Origin: Nonomuraea fuscirosea
GTDB taxonomy: Bacteria > Actinomycetota > Actinomycetes > Streptosporangiales > Streptosporangiaceae
NCBI RefSeq assembly: GCF_003001935.1
Contig: NZ_PVNG01000032.1
Span: forward strand, 60,809-124,808
Direction: 5' to 3'
DNA length: 64,000 nt
The position numbers and the translations under genes are program-made. The notes under the pieces were generated by a model that was not told the DNA's origin, made no database searches, and saw only the letters and a list, made by a program, of their open reading frames with translations. Position 1 is the first letter of the stretch; each line of letters opens with the position of its first letter. Of the stretch, positions 1-7,621 are shown in pieces.

Positions 1-108
1 ACAGTTTCCCTCGGAGAAGGAAACGGCACGTTCGTGCCACATGTCGCGCTGCCCTGGACGGATTCACGGCCGAGCCGGAACGTCCTGAGCACGGAGAAGG
101 GAAAGATC

Positions 109-756
109 ATGGGTGAGCTCCGCGTCCACAACTTCGCCATCTCGCTGGACGGCTTCGGCACCGGCGAGGGCCAGTCCGCCGACGCCGCGTTCGGCCACGC
201 CGGCGAGCGCATCCACGACTGGATGTTCGCCACCCGTTACTGGCACGAGATGGGCGGCGTCCGGCGCGGGAGCGTCGGCGCCGACAACGCGTTCGCCACG
301 ATGCACAGCTCCGGCATCGGAGCCGAGATCATGGGCGCCGGCAAGTTCGGCCCGCCCGGCTGGCAGGACGATCCCGGCTACAAGGGCGCGTGGGGGCCGA
401 ACCCGCCCTTCCACACGCCGGTCTTCGTGCTCACCCACCGGCCGCGGCCCTCCGTCGAGATGGCCGGCGGCACCACGTTCCACTTCCTCGACGCCCCGCC
501 CGCCGAGGCGCTCAAGATCGCCCTGGAGGCGGCCGGCGGCCAGGACGTACGCCTCGGCGGCGGCCCCTCCGTCATCCGCGACTTCGTCGCCGAAGGGCTG
601 GTCGATCAGATGCACCTCGTCCAGGTCCCGATCCTGCTCGGACGCGGCGTCCGGCTCTGGGACGGCCTGGAGGCGCTGGAGGAGGCGTACCACATCGAGG
701 CGGTCTCCACGCCCAGCGGCGTCACCCACCTGACGTTCACCGCCAAGAAGCGCTGA
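109..756 (+). CDS. RibD/DHFR-fold reductase family protein
   Basis: A 215-residue protein of the RibD C-terminal/dihydrofolate reductase-like family, probably a cytoplasmic NADPH-dependent reductase of unknown substrate. The N-terminal strand and loop NFAISLDGFG and the late nucleotide-binding segment LGGGPSVIRDFVAEGLVDQM are typical of the family. The ATG at 109 is chosen because GGAGAAGGG lies 8 bases upstream; an in-frame ATG at 34 lacks a ribosome binding site. A second member of the family lies 270 bp downstream, so this is a local paralogous pair. The fold is well supported; the physiological reaction is not. True dihydrofolate reductase activity is unlikely because family members of this subtype generally lack the full folate site. 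Confidence 0.85.
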   Translation: MGELRVHNFAISLDGFGTGEGQSADAAFGHAGERIHDWMFATRYWHEMGGVRRGSVGADNAFATMHSSGIGAEIMGAGKFGPPGWQDDPGYKGAWGPNPPFHTPVFVLTHRPRPSVEMAGGTTFHFLDAPPAEALKIALEAAGGQDVRLGGGPSVIRDFVAEGLVDQMHLVQVPILLGRGVRLWDGLEALEEAYHIEAVSTPSGVTHLTFTAKKR

Positions 757-1024
757 CCACGGTCCCCGCTCCCCCTCACCTGCCTGCTCCACGCGCCCGA
801 CGCCATCGCCCGGGTTGCCACGGGTGCCGCGAAGGCGGCCGGTGGACAGCCCGGCCTGGCCGCATCCCGACAGGGAAGGATCGCGGCCCCTTCGGACGAT
901 CGGGCGTCTCAGATTCGCCTTCGGACGGGCTGATGCCCCCGGCCACGGATCGGGCCGGCCCGCCGATGAATGTCGCCTTCATGCAACCGCGTCGGTTCGA
1001 CGCGATGTCAAGACAGGAACCCGC

Positions 1025-1573
1025 ATGGGAACGATCAGCAGCTCCACGTTCGTCAGCCTGGACGGCGTGGTCAACCACATGGACAAGTGGCACTTCGACT
1101 ACGTCGACGACGAGTCGGGCGCGCTGGCGCTGGAGCAGCTCCAGGCCGCGGACGCGATGCTGATGGGCCGCAAGACCTACGAGGTGTACGCCGGCGCCTG
1201 GCCGGAACGGGACGACAAGTACGCGGACGCGATCAACGCCATCCCGAAGTACGTCGCCTCCACCACCCTCGGCGAGCCGGCCTGGCACAACACCAGCGTG
1301 CTCGGCGGAGACCTGATCGAGGCGGTCCGGGCGCTGCGCGCCGAGGAGGGCGGGTCGATCCTGATGCACGGCTACGGCCCGGTGGCCAAGGCCCTGCTGC
1401 GGGCGGACCTGCTCGACGAGCTCCACCTGTGGGTGCACCCCCACCTGGCCGGGATCGGCGACGCGGACGATCTCCTCCTCCACCAGGGCCTCACCAAGAA
1501 GCTCGAACTGACCGCGACCCGCACGCTCGGCTCCGGCGTCATCGTCCTCACCTTCCGCAACCCCGGCGCGTGA
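1025..1573 (+). CDS. RibD/DHFR-fold reductase family protein, second copy
   Basis: A 182-residue paralogue of the preceding reductase. The N-terminus (SSTFVSLDGVVNHMDKW), the MGRKTYEV helix and the HGYGPVAKALLRADLLDEL segment are hallmarks of the RibD C-terminal/DHFR-like family. The ATG at 1025 was chosen because the domain begins there; the upstream AGGAAC is a weak ribosome binding site. An SRPBCC-domain gene follows 141 bp downstream. The two families are often neighbours in actinobacteria, usually without a known substrate, so a shared transcript is plausible. Confidence 0.85.
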   Translation: MGTISSSTFVSLDGVVNHMDKWHFDYVDDESGALALEQLQAADAMLMGRKTYEVYAGAWPERDDKYADAINAIPKYVASTTLGEPAWHNTSVLGGDLIEAVRALRAEEGGSILMHGYGPVAKALLRADLLDELHLWVHPHLAGIGDADDLLLHQGLTKKLELTATRTLGSGVIVLTFRNPGA

Positions 1574-1700
1574 CCACCCCGAGCGAAGCCGGGCCGAACG
1601 CGACCATCCCGCAGGAAGCCGGGCCGAGCGCCACCCCAACCGGAGCCACGCCGAACGACGCCGGGCCGAGCGCCACCATCGCGAGCGGAGCCGGTTGGAA
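1566..1700 (+). repeat. imperfect ~28-30 bp tandem repeat after a stop codon
   Basis: Directly after the second reductase gene the sequence repeats a unit of roughly 28-30 bp built on GAAGCCGGGCCGA followed by GCG(A/C)CACC. At least three degenerate copies are present before the ribosome binding site of the SRPBCC gene. The first unit can be aligned so that it begins at the stop region GCGTGACCACC. No coding function is evident. Confidence 0.5.
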
Positions 1701-1714
1701 AGGAGCACGGCCAT

Positions 1715-2167
1715 ATGCCTGAGACACCCCAACGAGAGGCGGGCGGCGGGTTCACCGTGCGGCGCCGTCTGCGCGCCGGCGCCGAGCGGGTCTTCGCGGC
1801 CTTCGTCGAGCCGGGCAAGCTCGAACAGTGGTTCGTCGTGCCCGGCTATCACACGCCCGCCGACCGGATGCGGGTCGACGCCCGGCCGGGCGGGCGGCTC
1901 GACGCGGTCATGATCTCGGACGTGGACGGCGCGGAGATCCCCTTCGGCTTCGTCTACGCCGACGTGGACCCGCCGCACCGGGTGGTCCTGCGCTTCCAGG
2001 AGCCGCGGGAGCTGGTCACCGTGACCCTGTCCGACGCCCCCGGCGGGGTGGACCTCACCTACGAGTTCGTCTCCTGGCCGGGACCGGCCGACGAGAAGGC
2101 GTCCCAGCGCGGCGTCGACGACATGCTCGACCTCATCGCGGCGGGGATCCGGCAGGGCACGATCTGA
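1715..2167 (+). CDS. SRPBCC (AHSA1-like) domain protein
   Basis: A 150-residue START/SRPBCC-fold protein of the AHSA1 type, a helix-grip fold that binds hydrophobic ligands or assists other proteins. The opening FTVRRRLRAGAERVFAAFVEPGKLEQWFV and the closing SQRGVDDMLDLIAAGI helix are characteristic of the family. The ATG at 1715 is preceded by AAGGAG at 1700-1705. It lies downstream of a DHFR-like reductase in the same direction. No ligand can be inferred from sequence. Confidence 0.85.
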   Translation: MPETPQREAGGGFTVRRRLRAGAERVFAAFVEPGKLEQWFVVPGYHTPADRMRVDARPGGRLDAVMISDVDGAEIPFGFVYADVDPPHRVVLRFQEPRELVTVTLSDAPGGVDLTYEFVSWPGPADEKASQRGVDDMLDLIAAGIRQGTI

Positions 2168-2198
2168 TGCCCGAACGACCGCGACAACCTTCCCGAAC

Positions 2199-2310
2199 GC
2201 CCGTGACGAGCGGGTAAGCCCGGATCACCCACCCGAGCCGGTGACTTCCATCGGCTCGGGGATGACGTCCACCAGCGCGCCGTTGCGGTGCACGGTGATC
2301 GGCAGCGGCC
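2199..2310 (-). pseudogene. truncated duplicate of the htrA-like 3' end
   Basis: These 112 bp align without gaps, at about 94% by eye, to 9054-9165, the 3' end and downstream flank of the HtrA-like protease gene. Read on the minus strand the fragment keeps the frame and stop codon: PLPITVHRNGALVDVIPEP, then MEVTGSGG and TGA, with four substitutions relative to the intact gene. Beyond 2310 the similarity stops abruptly, so no protease domain, start or promoter remains. It is a relic of a duplicated or formerly tandem protease gene, or the product of a small dispersed duplication. Confidence 0.8.
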
Positions 2311-2420
2311 GGAGTGCTTCCGGTGTGGCGGACCTGTTTGGGGCCGCGGCTCACCGCGCGGATACGATCTTCGGGTACGTCGGGCCGGCCGCTCTCAAGC
2401 CGTCGCCGGCGGTACCGCGT

Positions 2421-2702
2421 TCAGAAGGAGACTGCCAAGGCCAGGGCCGTGGCGGCCTCGTGGCTGAGAACCATGACCAGCAGCGTTGCGACCAGCGTGG
2501 CGATGAGCAACCAGCTGACGACGATGATGACCGTCGAGCGGCGCGGCCGGTGCCTCGGCCCCGGCTGCCCCTTCGACCTCTCCTCGCTGCGACGAACCCG
2601 CTCGTTGAACGACTCGAGCCGGGCGACGAGTCGGGGATCGTCATCGACGAGGTGCTGCTCGATCTGGGCCAGCATTCGCTCCTCGTCCTGCGACCAGGCC
2701 AT
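2421..2702 (-). CDS. DUF3040 family small membrane protein
   Basis: A 93-residue protein. The N-terminus MAWSQDEERMLAQIEQHLVDDDPRL is typical of actinobacterial DUF3040 proteins. One hydrophobic stretch (STVIIVVSWLLIATLVATLLVMVL, about residues 55-78) follows a basic linker, so it is probably a single-pass or hairpin membrane protein. The start at 2702 is preferred to 2747 because GGAGGTG sits directly upstream on the coding strand. The function of the family is unknown, though it is often linked to cell envelope genes. It points away from the radical SAM gene downstream. Confidence 0.85.
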   Translation of the reverse strand: MAWSQDEERMLAQIEQHLVDDDPRLVARLESFNERVRRSEERSKGQPGPRHRPRRSTVIIVVSWLLIATLVATLLVMVLSHEAATALALAVSF

Positions 2703-2812
2703 GGGTGCACCTCCGGAACGCAAGCTCTGTGGCGTCTTTCTGCCCAACCCTGAAGATCATTAGCCCCCGCCTGACCCAGTAATTGCCACCTCTTTTCGGT
2801 TTGCGATCATGC

Positions 2813-2828
2813 TCGAACCTTTGTTCTA
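2813..2828. promoter_or_regulatory. candidate LexA SOS box
   Basis: The site TCGAAC-CTTT-GTTCTA matches the Gram-positive/actinobacterial LexA consensus TCGAAC(N4)GTTCGA with a single mismatch. It ends 8 bp before the radical SAM start codon, a position where a bound repressor would block transcription or initiation. This suggests DNA-damage induction of that gene. Confidence 0.7.
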
Positions 2829-2836
2829 ATCATGGC

Positions 2837-3868
2837 ATGCGCTGGGACAACCTGCGCCTGGCCGGGTCCGGCCGGGACGATCCGGCCGCGCCGCTCTTCG
2901 CCCGCGGCGCGGTGACCCGAACGTTCGACACACCCGATTTCGCCGGGATGACCTTCTACGAGATCCGGGCCAGATCCATCATCAACCGCGTTCCCGAGGC
3001 CAGCCGGGTCCCGTTCGAGTACACGATCAACCCGTACCGCGGCTGCTCACATAAGTGCATTTACTGTTTTGCCCGAAAAACGCATGAATATCTAGATTTG
3101 GATTCCGGAGCGGACTTCGACTCCAAGATCGTGGTCAAGGTCAACGCCGCCGAGCTGGCCCGCAAGGAGCTGACCTCGCCGCGCTGGGGCGGTCACCACG
3201 TGGCCATGGGCACCAACGTCGACTGCTACCAGCGCGCCGAGGGGCGCTACCGGCTGATGCGCGGCATCCTGGCCGCGCTGCGCGACGCCGCCAACCCGTT
3301 CTCCATCCTCACCAAGGGCACGCTGATCCTGCGCGACCTCGACCTGCTCACCGAGGCCGCGGACGTGACCGACGTCAGCGCCGACGTCTCGGTCGGCTTC
3401 GTGGACCCGGAGATGTGGCGCGCCGTCGAGCCCGGCACCCCCAACCCGCGCCGCCGCCTGGAGACGTGCGCGTCGCTCAACGACAACGGCATCGCCTGCG
3501 GCGTCCTGATGGCCCCGATCCTCCCCTACCTGACCGACTCCCCCGCCCAGCTCGACCGCACGGTCAAGGAGATCGCCGAGGCGGGCGCCACCCACATCGC
3601 CCCGATAGTGCTGCACCTGCGTCCAGGGGCCAGGGAGTGGTGGCTGAGCTGGCTCTCGCGCGAGCACCCGCGCCTGGTGCCGCGCTATCTGGAGCTGTAC
3701 GGGCGGGGCTCCTACGCGCCCAAGTCCTACCAGCAGCGGGTGACGGGCCTGGTCAGAGAGCTGGCCGAACGCCACGGGGTCGGCCGGGGCACCCCGGCGA
3801 CGGCCCGCCGCGCCCCGTCCCGCCGCCCGGCGACCACACCCGAGCCGGAGCAGTTGCGCCTGCTCTGA
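2837..3868 (+). CDS. Rv2578c-type radical SAM protein
   Basis: A 343-residue radical S-adenosylmethionine enzyme of the Rv2578c/DNA-repair-photolyase-like group. The iron-sulfur motif CxxxCxxC is present as CSHKCIYC (Cys70, Cys74, Cys77), after the family landmark EYTINPYRG. The start MRWDNLR at 2837 fits the family; the open frame runs back to 2783 without a better ribosome binding site. A LexA-like box immediately upstream suggests SOS control. About 57 bp around the cysteine motif (3049-3105) is strikingly AT-rich with non-preferred codons, unlike the rest of the gene. I recall that some actinobacterial homologues carry an intein; none is present here. The substrate is unknown; a DNA repair role is an inference. 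Confidence 0.85.
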   Translation: MRWDNLRLAGSGRDDPAAPLFARGAVTRTFDTPDFAGMTFYEIRARSIINRVPEASRVPFEYTINPYRGCSHKCIYCFARKTHEYLDLDSGADFDSKIVVKVNAAELARKELTSPRWGGHHVAMGTNVDCYQRAEGRYRLMRGILAALRDAANPFSILTKGTLILRDLDLLTEAADVTDVSADVSVGFVDPEMWRAVEPGTPNPRRRLETCASLNDNGIACGVLMAPILPYLTDSPAQLDRTVKEIAEAGATHIAPIVLHLRPGAREWWLSWLSREHPRLVPRYLELYGRGSYAPKSYQQRVTGLVRELAERHGVGRGTPATARRAPSRRPATTPEPEQLRLL

Positions 3869-3910
3869 TCCCCGACCCGAGACATCTCCGGCTCGAGGCT
3901 CCATCCGGCC

Positions 3911-3990
3911 GTACGCGGAGTCGACCGTGCGGAGTCGACCCTGCGCGGAGTCGACCGTGCGCGGAGTCGACCGTGCGCGGAGTCGGACGG
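3911..3990 (+). repeat. 16-bp tandem repeat array
   Basis: About five copies of a 14-16 bp unit, G(T/A)GCGCGGAGTCGACC, run head to tail. Each of the first four contains GTCGAC; the last decays into GAGTCGGACGGGTGAAGAGTCGGG. The array lies between the radical SAM gene and a small Lys-rich gene. No gene is visible in this intergenic stretch. Confidence 0.8.
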
Positions 3991-4133
3991 GTGAAGAGTC
4001 GGGCGGGTGAGGCCGCGCTGGGGCGCTTATTCGGGAGCCGGAAAGGTGGTATGTCGGGTTTCGTCGTTTGATGGGTATTAACGGCCGTGGTGCACCAATA
4101 CGGGGCATCTCGTCCATTCGGGGGGAGAATTCC

Positions 4134-4256
4134 ATGGCTGACACGAAGAAGAAACCCGCTTCCAAGTCCGGCAAGTCGAAGAAGCAGGCCATCAAGACCA
4201 GCCGGCAGGCCAAGGAGACGAAGCGGGACAGCCAGAAGCCGTCCGGCGAAGAGTGA
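4134..4256 (+). CDS. 40-aa lysine-rich small protein
   Basis: A 40-residue, very basic peptide (MADTKKKPASKSGKSKKQ...), rich in Lys and Ser with no hydrophobic segment, probably disordered and perhaps nucleic-acid associated. Coding status is supported by a strong GGGGGGAG ribosome binding site 7 bases before the ATG and by a perfect stem-loop terminator just after the stop. The open frame extends upstream to 4068 but the Shine-Dalgarno position favours 4134. I do not recognise a characterised family. Confidence 0.65.
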   Translation: MADTKKKPASKSGKSKKQAIKTSRQAKETKRDSQKPSGEE

Positions 4257-4261
4257 CCATC

Positions 4262-4285
4262 CGGGCAGCCCGCTGAGGCTGCCCG
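4262..4285 (+). terminator. stem-loop terminator
   Basis: CGGGCAGCC and GGCTGCCCG form a perfect 9-bp stem around the 6-nt loop CGCTGA, five bases after the stop codon of the small Lys-rich gene. There is no long U tract, as is usual for actinobacterial terminators. Confidence 0.7.
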
Positions 4286-4351
4286 ACCGGTGACCTGATC
4301 GGACGGCTGTGGCCGGCGGCCCGGCCGTCCGATCGACCGTGGAGCTGCTCC

Positions 4352-7300
4352 ATGTCGGCTTACCTGCGCTTCCCGGCCGTCTTCCAGGACGTGGTGGTCT
4401 TCGCCGCCGAGGACGATCTGTGGATGGTCTCCGCCCTGGGCGGGCGGGCCTTCCGGCTGACCGCGGGGCTGGCCGAGGCCGGCTATCCGCGCATCTCGCC
4501 GCGCGGCGACCAGCTCGCGTTCGTGGGGCGCGAGGAAGGCCCTGAAGAGGTGTACGTGATGCCGTCCGGCGGCGGCGCGGCCCGCCGGCTGACGTTCCAC
4601 GGCGCCCGCTGCACGGTGACCGGCTGGGACCCGGAAGGCCGCATCCTGTACGCCAGCGACCAGTCGCAGCCGTTCGAGGGCCGCAAGTGGCTGCACCGGG
4701 TGACGCCGGGCGGGGTGCCGGAGCGGCTGCCGTACGGACCGGCGAACTCGATCGCGTACGGACCCGCTGGCATGATCGTGCTCGGCCGCAACACCGCGGA
4801 CCCGGCCCGCTGGAAGCGCTACCGGGGTGGAACGGTCGGGGACCTGTGGATCGACCCGCGCGGCGACGGCGAGTTCAGGCGGCTGATCAGGCTGCCGGGC
4901 AACCTGGCCTCGCCCTGCTGGAGCGGCGGCCGGGTGTGCTTCATCTCCGACCACGAGGGCGTCGGCAACGTCTACTCCTGCGACCCCGGCGGAGGAGACC
5001 TGCGCCGGCTCACCCATCACGACGACTACTACGCCAGGAACCTGTCCGGCGACGGGCAGCGCCTGGTCTATCACGCGGGCGCGGAGCTGTTCCTGCTGGA
5101 GCCGGGCGAGCCGGCGCGGCGGCTGGAGGTGCGGCTGGCCAGCTCCAGGACGCAGCTCAACCGCAGGTTCGTCGAGGCCGCCGACTATCTCGACAGCGCC
5201 AGGCTGAGCCCGGACGGCAGCGCACTGGCGATCACGGCGCGCGGCAAGGCGTACGCGATGGCGGACTGGGAGGGCCCCGTACGCCAGCACGGCCGTCCCG
5301 ACGGTGTCCGCTACCGCTTCCTGACCTGGCTGAACGACGGCGTCCGGCTGATCGCGGCGGCCAGCGACGACGGCGACGAGGAGCGGCTGGTCGTCCTGGA
5401 GGGCGGCGAGGGCGGCCAGGGCACGGAGGTGGCCCGGCTGGGGCGGGTCAACGAGCTGGTCCCCGATCCCGCGCACGACCGGGTGGCGGTCGTCAACCAC
5501 CGCGACGAGCTGCACGTGCTCGACCTGGCCACCGGCCGCTCGGAGCTGGTGGAGGCCAATCCCCACGGCCCGCCGGAGGATCCGGCCTGGTCGCACGACG
5601 GCGAGTGGCTGGCGTACGCGAGCCCGTCGAGCTCCCGGTCCACCGCGATCAAGCTGCACCATCCGGCGACCGGCCGCACGGTCCCGGCCAGCGAGCCGGC
5701 GCTCAAGGACTCGATGCCGGCCTTCGACCCGGAGGGCCGCTACCTGTACTTCATCGGCCAGCGCGTCTTCTCCCCCGTCTACGACCAGCTCCAGTTCGAC
5801 CTGGGCTTCCCGCTGGGCACCCGGCCGTACGCGGTGGCGCTGCGCGCGGACGCGCCGGACCCGTTCGTGCCCCGGCCGCGCCCGCTGGAGGAGCCGAAGG
5901 ACGACGACGAGGAGGGCGAGCCGGAGCCGCTGCGCGTGGACGTGGACGGGCTGGCCCGCAGGGTGACCGCGTTCCCGCTGCCCGAGGGCCGTTACGAGCG
6001 GGTGGCGGGGCTGAAGGGCAAGGCGCTGATCCTGACCAGCCCGCTCGAAGGGGACGACACGCTGCACCTGTTCGACTTCGCCGGCGGCCGGAACGAGCTG
6101 TTCGCCGAGGACGTGGACGACTTCGAGCTCGGCCGCGACCACAAGACGCTGCTGTACCGGGCGGGGAGCCGGCTGCGGGTGGTCAAGGCGGGCGAGGTGC
6201 CCGGCGACGGGGAGAGTCCCGGGCGGGAGAGCGGCTGGATCGACCTGTCGCGGGTCAAGGTGTCGGTCTGCCCGGTGGCGGAGTGGCGGCAGATGTTCCG
6301 CGAGGCGTGGCGGCTGCAGCTGGAGAACTTCTGGACCGAGGACATGGCGGGCGTGGACTGGCCGGCCGTGTACGAGCGCTACCGGCCGCTGGTGGACCGG
6401 GTGACGACCCGTGGTGAGTTCTCCGACCTGCTGTGGGAGCTGCACGGGGAACTGGCCACCAGCCACGCCTTCGAGAGCGGCGGCGAGTACCGGCCGGGAC
6501 CCGACTACACGCAGGGCAAGCTGGGCGTGGACTGGCAGTATCGCGCCGGCGTCTACCGCATCGGCGCGCTCGTGACCGGCGACCCGTGGGACCCGAAGGC
6601 CACCTCGCCGCTGAACCGGCTCGGCCTCGACGTGCGGCCCGGTGACGCCGTGCTGGCCATCGACGGCGCGCCGATCGGGGTGGCGGCCACCCCGAACGAG
6701 CGGCTGGTCAACCAGGCGGGCGAGGAGGTGGAGCTGACGCTGCGGCGCGGGAAACGGGTGTTCACGGTCACGGTACGCGCCCTCGCCGACGAACGGCCGG
6801 CCCGCTACCGCGACTGGGTGAACCTCAACCGCGCCCGGTGCCACGAGCGCTCCGGCGGCCGGGTCGGCTATCTGCACGTGCCCGACATGGGGGCCGAGGG
6901 GTTCGGGGAGTTCCACCGGGGCTTCCTGGCCGAGTACGACCGGCACGCGCTGATCGTGGACGTGCGCTTCAACGGCGGTGGCCACGTCTCGGCGCTGCTG
7001 CTGGAGAAGCTGGCCAGGCGGCGGCTGGGCTACGACTATCCGCGGTGGGGCGATCCGGAGCCGTACCCGCCCGAGTCGCCGCGCGGCCCGATCGTGGCCG
7101 TCACGAACGAGTGGGCGGGCTCGGACGGCGACATCTTCAGCCACACCTTCAAGCTGCTCGGCCTCGGCCCGCTGGTCGGCAGGCGCACGTGGGGCGGCGT
7201 GATCGGCATCTGGCCGCGCCACCGGCTGGCCGACGGGACGGTCACCACGCAGCCGGAGTTCTCCTTCGCCTTCGACGACGTCGGCTGGCAGGTGGAGAAC

Positions 7301-7462
7301 TACGGCACCGATCCCGACATCGAGGTGGACATCACCCCGCAGGACTACGCGAGGGGCGTGGACACGCAGCTGGAACGGGCGATCGACGTCGCGCTCGACC
7401 TGCTGGCCGACAATCCCCCGCATACTCCTGATCATCGGCACAGGCCGCGCATGCAACCTTAA
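4352..7462 (+). CDS. tricorn protease homologue (peptidase S41)
   Basis: A 1036-residue tricorn-type protease that degrades oligopeptides released by larger cytoplasmic proteases. The N-terminal part contains beta-propeller repeats (LWMVSALGGRAFRLTAG, YVMPSGGGAARRLTF, VYSCDPGGGDLRRLTHHDDY). A tricorn C1 and PDZ-like segment follows (about 690-800), then the S41 catalytic core. Predicted catalytic residues by alignment with the archaeal enzyme are His705 (TSHAFE), Ser924 (AGSDGD) and Glu982 (VENYGTDP). Length is as expected for full tricorn. An acidic insert (EEPKDDDEEGEPEP, about residue 515) is unremarkable. The ATG at 4352 follows GGAGCTGCTCC. No signal peptide is visible. Confidence 0.93.
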   Translation: MSAYLRFPAVFQDVVVFAAEDDLWMVSALGGRAFRLTAGLAEAGYPRISPRGDQLAFVGREEGPEEVYVMPSGGGAARRLTFHGARCTVTGWDPEGRILYASDQSQPFEGRKWLHRVTPGGVPERLPYGPANSIAYGPAGMIVLGRNTADPARWKRYRGGTVGDLWIDPRGDGEFRRLIRLPGNLASPCWSGGRVCFISDHEGVGNVYSCDPGGGDLRRLTHHDDYYARNLSGDGQRLVYHAGAELFLLEPGEPARRLEVRLASSRTQLNRRFVEAADYLDSARLSPDGSALAITARGKAYAMADWEGPVRQHGRPDGVRYRFLTWLNDGVRLIAAASDDGDEERLVVLEGGEGGQGTEVARLGRVNELVPDPAHDRVAVVNHRDELHVLDLATGRSELVEANPHGPPEDPAWSHDGEWLAYASPSSSRSTAIKLHHPATGRTVPASEPALKDSMPAFDPEGRYLYFIGQRVFSPVYDQLQFDLGFPLGTRPYAVALRADAPDPFVPRPRPLEEPKDDDEEGEPEPLRVDVDGLARRVTAFPLPEGRYERVAGLKGKALILTSPLEGDDTLHLFDFAGGRNELFAEDVDDFELGRDHKTLLYRAGSRLRVVKAGEVPGDGESPGRESGWIDLSRVKVSVCPVAEWRQMFREAWRLQLENFWTEDMAGVDWPAVYERYRPLVDRVTTRGEFSDLLWELHGELATSHAFESGGEYRPGPDYTQGKLGVDWQYRAGVYRIGALVTGDPWDPKATSPLNRLGLDVRPGDAVLAIDGAPIGVAATPNERLVNQAGEEVELTLRRGKRVFTVTVRALADERPARYRDWVNLNRARCHERSGGRVGYLHVPDMGAEGFGEFHRGFLAEYDRHALIVDVRFNGGGHVSALLLEKLARRRLGYDYPRWGDPEPYPPESPRGPIVAVTNEWAGSDGDIFSHTFKLLGLGPLVGRRTWGGVIGIWPRHRLADGTVTTQPEFSFAFDDVGWQVENYGTDPDIEVDITPQDYARGVDTQLERAIDVALDLLADNPPHTPDHRHRPRMQP

Positions 7463-7621
7463 GTATCCCCAGAGCGTCTAAAGATCATAGGTGGGGTAAG
7501 CGCACAGGGGATGAAAGCACATGCGCTCCACCGACGAACAGGTATGAGGCCGGTGGTGAGGCGAGCCCTCCCCGCCGGCCACGTGTGTTGAGCCTTCTTC
7601 CGCGAAAAGGGGATCTGTTAA

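Noticed and set aside
2813..2840. An alternative radical SAM start at ATG 2832
   Set aside because: It is out of frame with the gene. The in-frame ATG at 2837 begins the conserved MRWDN sequence.
3092..7456. A 1454-codon open frame on the minus strand
   Set aside because: It lies opposite the tricorn protease and radical SAM genes, both with clear domains. The translation is low-complexity Arg/Val/Ala/His text, as expected from the mirror of GC-rich codons.
7463..7621. Possible riboswitch in the glycosyltransferase leader
   Set aside because: The GGGGTAAGCGCACAGGGGATGAAAG-like text recalled c-di-AMP or cobalamin riboswitch pieces, but I could not fold a conserved core or find the expected pseudoknot.
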